This document shows positions 4,614 through 6,700 of a stretch of 6,700 bases of DNA, one piece after another. Source of the stretch: JAIOPA01 sp036522895 (GTDB taxonomy: Bacteria > Eisenbacteria > RBG-16-71-46); NCBI GenBank assembly GCA_036522895.1, contig DATDEX010000094.1, positions 1 through 6,700 of the forward strand. The letters run 5' to 3'. The notes beneath the pieces were generated by a model. The model was given only the letters and a program-made list of their open reading frames with translations. It was not told where the DNA came from and did not search any database. Both the position numbers and the translations under genes were made by a program. Numbering within the stretch: the stretch's first letter is position 1; each line of letters opens with the position of its first letter.

Positions 4614-6398
4614 ATGCCCCGGCCGTCCCGAACCCGCCCGACGCAGGCGCGTCGCACGCTGCGTGCCACCGCCGCGCTCGATGCGCCGTCGGCGCACGCG
4701 CCGGACGCGACGCACCCGGGCGTGCCGGCGGCGGTTTCGAACTCGTTGCCGCCCGAGGTGGCGCGGCGTGCGCAGCGCGAGATGGACCGGCTGCGCCGGC
4801 TGCCCACGGGATCGCCCGAGGCGGCGCAGGTGCGCGCGTACCTCCAGTGGCTCTGGAGCACCCCGTGGGAGACCTCGGCCGGCGAGGACGCCGACCTCCG
4901 CCACGTGCAGGCCGAGCTCGAGCAGGAGCACTTGGGCCTCACCAAGGCGAAGGAGCGCATCCTCGAGTACCTCGCGGTGCGCCGGTTGAAGCGCGACCTG
5001 CCCGGCCCCGCGCTCTGCATCGTGGGCCCGCACGGCACGGGCAAGACTTCGCTCGGCTCCGAGGTGGCGCGTGCGCTCCGCCGGCCGTTCGCGCGCGTGA
5101 ACGTGTCGGGCACGTCGGACGCCGCCGAGCTGGTGGGCGAGCCGCGCACGCTGCCCGGGGCCCAGCCCGGGAAGATCCTGCGCGCGATGCGCGCCGCCGG
5201 CGTGCGCAACCCGGTGCTCTTGATCGACGGCGTCGACCGCCTGGTCGGCGAGGGCGGGCACGGCGTGGCCGAGGTGCTGCTCGAGCTCCTCGATCACGAG
5301 AGCGCGTCGCAGTTCACCGACCACTACCTCGGCATGCCGATCGACCTCTCGCACGCGGTCGTGATCATGTGCGCGAACCAGCTCGAGCTCGTGCCCGACT
5401 CGCTCCAGGAGCGGATCGAGGTCATCGAGGTGCCGGGCTACTCCGAGGACGAGAAGCTCGAGATCGCGCGCCGCTTCCTGCTGCCGCGCCAGCTCACCGA
5501 GCACGGGCTCTCCGGTCGCGACCTCTCGCTCGACGACGAGACCGTGCGCGCCATCGTGCGCCACTACACGCTCGAGGCGGGCGTGCGCGCGCTGTCGCGC
5601 CAGATCGCGACGCTCTGCCGCAGGGTGGCGCGGGCGCGCGCCACCGGCGATCCGCGCCGCCACACGCCGGCGCCGGCCCAGCTCGAGGAGTACCTCGGGC
5701 ACCGGCTCTACCAGCCGGAGATGGCGGGCAAGGACGACGAGGTGGGTGTCGCGATGGGGCTCGCGTGGACCACCGCCGGGGGCGAGGTGCTCGTGGTGGA
5801 GGCGATCAAGATGCCGGGTGCGGGCCGCGTCGTGCTCACCGGGCAGCTGGGCGACGTCATGAAGGAGTCGGTGCAGGCCGCGCACTCCTACGTGCGCTCG
5901 CGCGCGGCGTCGCTCGACATTCCGACGGACGCGTTCGGCCGCTGGGACATTCACGTGCACTTCCCGGCCGCCGGCGTGCCGAAGGACGGGCCCTCCGCCG
6001 GCATCACGGTGGGGCTGGTGATCGCGTCGGTGCTCTCCGACCGCGCGATCCACCACGACATCGCCATGACCGGCGAGGTGAGCCTGCGTGGCAAGGTGCT
6101 GCCCGTCGGCGGCATGCGCGAGAAGGCGCTCGCGGCCTACCGCGCGGGCTTTCGCGCGCTCATGTTCCCGGTCGGGAACCTGAAGGACGTCGACGACATC
6201 CCGCTCGACGTGCGCGACCGGCTCGAGTTGATCGCCGTGGAGACGATGGACGAGGTGTTCGCCTGCTCGCTCTCGCGCGTCATCCTGCCGCACAACATGA
6301 ACGGCGAGTTCGTGATCGAGGACCCGGGCACCGACACGGGTCCCGGCGAGGCGGCCGCCCAGGGCACGATCGGCGTGGAGATGGACGAGGACGAGTAG
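4614..6398 (+). CDS. lon: Lon-type protease lacking the N-domain, with a degenerate AAA+ module
   Basis: 594 residues from the preferred start; classical bacterial Lon is about 780-800. Lon degrades damaged and regulatory proteins in the cytoplasm. Residues 1-44 are basic and unstructured. Residues 45-137 match the helical segment before the ATPase (LPPEVARRAQREMDRL, RAYLQWLWSTPWE). The N-terminal substrate-binding domain is absent. In the AAA+ module, Walker A is intact (GPHGTGKTS, 138-146), as are sensor 1 Asn255, arginine finger Arg267 and sensor 2 Arg325. Walker B reads LLIDGVDRL instead of LLDEIDK: Asp205 stays but the catalytic Glu is Gly206. The pore-loop motif TYxGxxPG reads TLPGAQPG, so the aromatic residue is Leu180. 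The protease domain (about 375-575) is well conserved: Ser461 in PKDGPSAG and Lys504 in GGMREK, 43 apart exactly as Ser679/Lys722 of E. coli Lon. The tail is acidic. Fold and protease activity are strongly supported; loss of ATP-driven unfolding is inferred. LonC of Meiothermus is a known ATP-independent Lon-like precedent. Confidence 0.93.
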   Translation: MPRPSRTRPTQARRTLRATAALDAPSAHAPDATHPGVPAAVSNSLPPEVARRAQREMDRLRRLPTGSPEAAQVRAYLQWLWSTPWETSAGEDADLRHVQAELEQEHLGLTKAKERILEYLAVRRLKRDLPGPALCIVGPHGTGKTSLGSEVARALRRPFARVNVSGTSDAAELVGEPRTLPGAQPGKILRAMRAAGVRNPVLLIDGVDRLVGEGGHGVAEVLLELLDHESASQFTDHYLGMPIDLSHAVVIMCANQLELVPDSLQERIEVIEVPGYSEDEKLEIARRFLLPRQLTEHGLSGRDLSLDDETVRAIVRHYTLEAGVRALSRQIATLCRRVARARATGDPRRHTPAPAQLEEYLGHRLYQPEMAGKDDEVGVAMGLAWTTAGGEVLVVEAIKMPGAGRVVLTGQLGDVMKESVQAAHSYVRSRAASLDIPTDAFGRWDIHVHFPAAGVPKDGPSAGITVGLVIASVLSDRAIHHDIAMTGEVSLRGKVLPVGGMREKALAAYRAGFRALMFPVGNLKDVDDIPLDVRDRLELIAVETMDEVFACSLSRVILPHNMNGEFVIEDPGTDTGPGEAAAQGTIGVEMDEDE

Positions 6399-6401
6399 CC
6401 G

Positions 6402-6668
6402 CTACGTTCCGCTCTCGCCCTCGACGTCCTCGTCTCGCACGCGGCCGCCGCGCTCGAGCGCCGCGAGGTATTCTGCGATGAGCTCGCGGGCCTCGTCCGC
6501 CTCGTCGGACGGGACGAGGAGCTCGCCCCAGGCCGTCGTGCCCCAGTCGCGGCGCACGTCGCCGTAGCCGGGCAGCGTGGCGCTCCGCAGATGCACGCGC
6601 AGGCCGTGGTGCTCGAGGAGCCCCGCGAGGAGCGCGCCCGCGGCGGCATCGGGCACTTTGTGCACCAC
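6402..6668 (-). CDS. Small DUF2007-like protein
   Basis: 88 residues from a GTG start at 6668; stop TAG at 6402-6404. The N-terminal pattern (MVHKVPDAAAGALLAGLLEHHGLRVHLR split across strand, helix, strand) and the later 'WGELLVPSDEADEARELIAEYL' match the DUF2007 type of small alpha/beta fold: a helix of 'aaGallaGLLe' type, a strand, then a 'v.V...d.eeA.ell' closing strand and helix. DUF2007 proteins are small putative signal-transducing or regulatory proteins of unproven function. The tail after residue 70 is charged. The frame stays open to the window edge, with no clear ribosome site before the GTG, so the true start may lie beyond 6700. It converges on the Lon-like gene with 3 bases between stops. 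Its promoter is outside the window. Confidence 0.7.
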   Translation of the reverse strand: MVHKVPDAAAGALLAGLLEHHGLRVHLRSATLPGYGDVRRDWGTTAWGELLVPSDEADEARELIAEYLAALERGGRVRDEDVEGESGT

Positions 6669-6700
6669 GACGGGCGAGCCGCCCCGCGCGGGCGGCTCCG

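Noticed and set aside
4512..6293. 593-residue minus-strand open frame opposite the Lon-like gene
   Set aside because: Composition (Arg, His, Leu, Ala, Val repeats) is that of an antisense shadow; the plus strand encodes a clearly recognisable Lon family protein.
1..6700. tRNA, rRNA, CRISPR array, insertion sequence or prophage genes
   Set aside because: No cloverleaf, rRNA-like stretch, regularly spaced repeat, transposase or terminal inverted repeat was found on either strand.

Overview
The window is 6.7 kb of very GC-rich bacterial DNA, probably from an uncultured Gram-negative-type organism. It carries a periplasmic peptidoglycan DD-carboxypeptidase, a Sec-exported beta-sandwich protein, clear Shine-Dalgarno sites on most genes and one possible leaderless gene. 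Protein style (Arg/Ala-rich, secreted beta-sandwich protein with a short Trp/Lys/Arg tail) made me think of Candidatus Eisenbacteria or Gemmatimonadota-like lineages. That is an impression, not a demonstrated placement.

Layout, left to right. (1) 1-636, plus: the 3' part of a helical protein resembling the N-terminal half of DUF885 proteins, ending where that family would normally continue. (2) 800-1732, plus: a secreted S11-family D-alanyl-D-alanine carboxypeptidase with all three active-site motifs, preceded by a tandem 9-bp repeat inside a likely promoter. (3) 1856-2641, plus: a TauE/SafE (TSUP) membrane permease that appears to be transcribed from its start codon. (4) 2642-3408: a long non-coding stretch holding a small dyad, a GCAA hairpin and a textbook intrinsic terminator, then a sigma70-like promoter. 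(5) 3409-4158, plus: a small Sec-exported beta-sandwich protein, followed by a strong terminator hairpin. (6) 4614-6398, plus: a Lon-type protease without the N-terminal substrate-binding domain. (7) 6402-6668, minus: a small DUF2007-like protein, converging on the Lon gene with only 3 bases between the stop codons.

The genes look like separate housekeeping or envelope units rather than one operon: each has its own promoter-like sequence or a long gap before it, and two intrinsic terminators isolate the secreted-protein gene. No phage, transposon, CRISPR, tRNA or rRNA is visible.

The most interesting item is the Lon-like protein. Its Ser-Lys protease dyad, Walker A, sensor 1, arginine finger and sensor 2 are intact. 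The Walker B catalytic glutamate is glycine, the pore-loop aromatic residue is leucine, and the N-domain is absent. This predicts a protease that can bind ATP but may not hydrolyse it or pull substrates in, possibly akin in logic to the ATP-independent LonC proteases.
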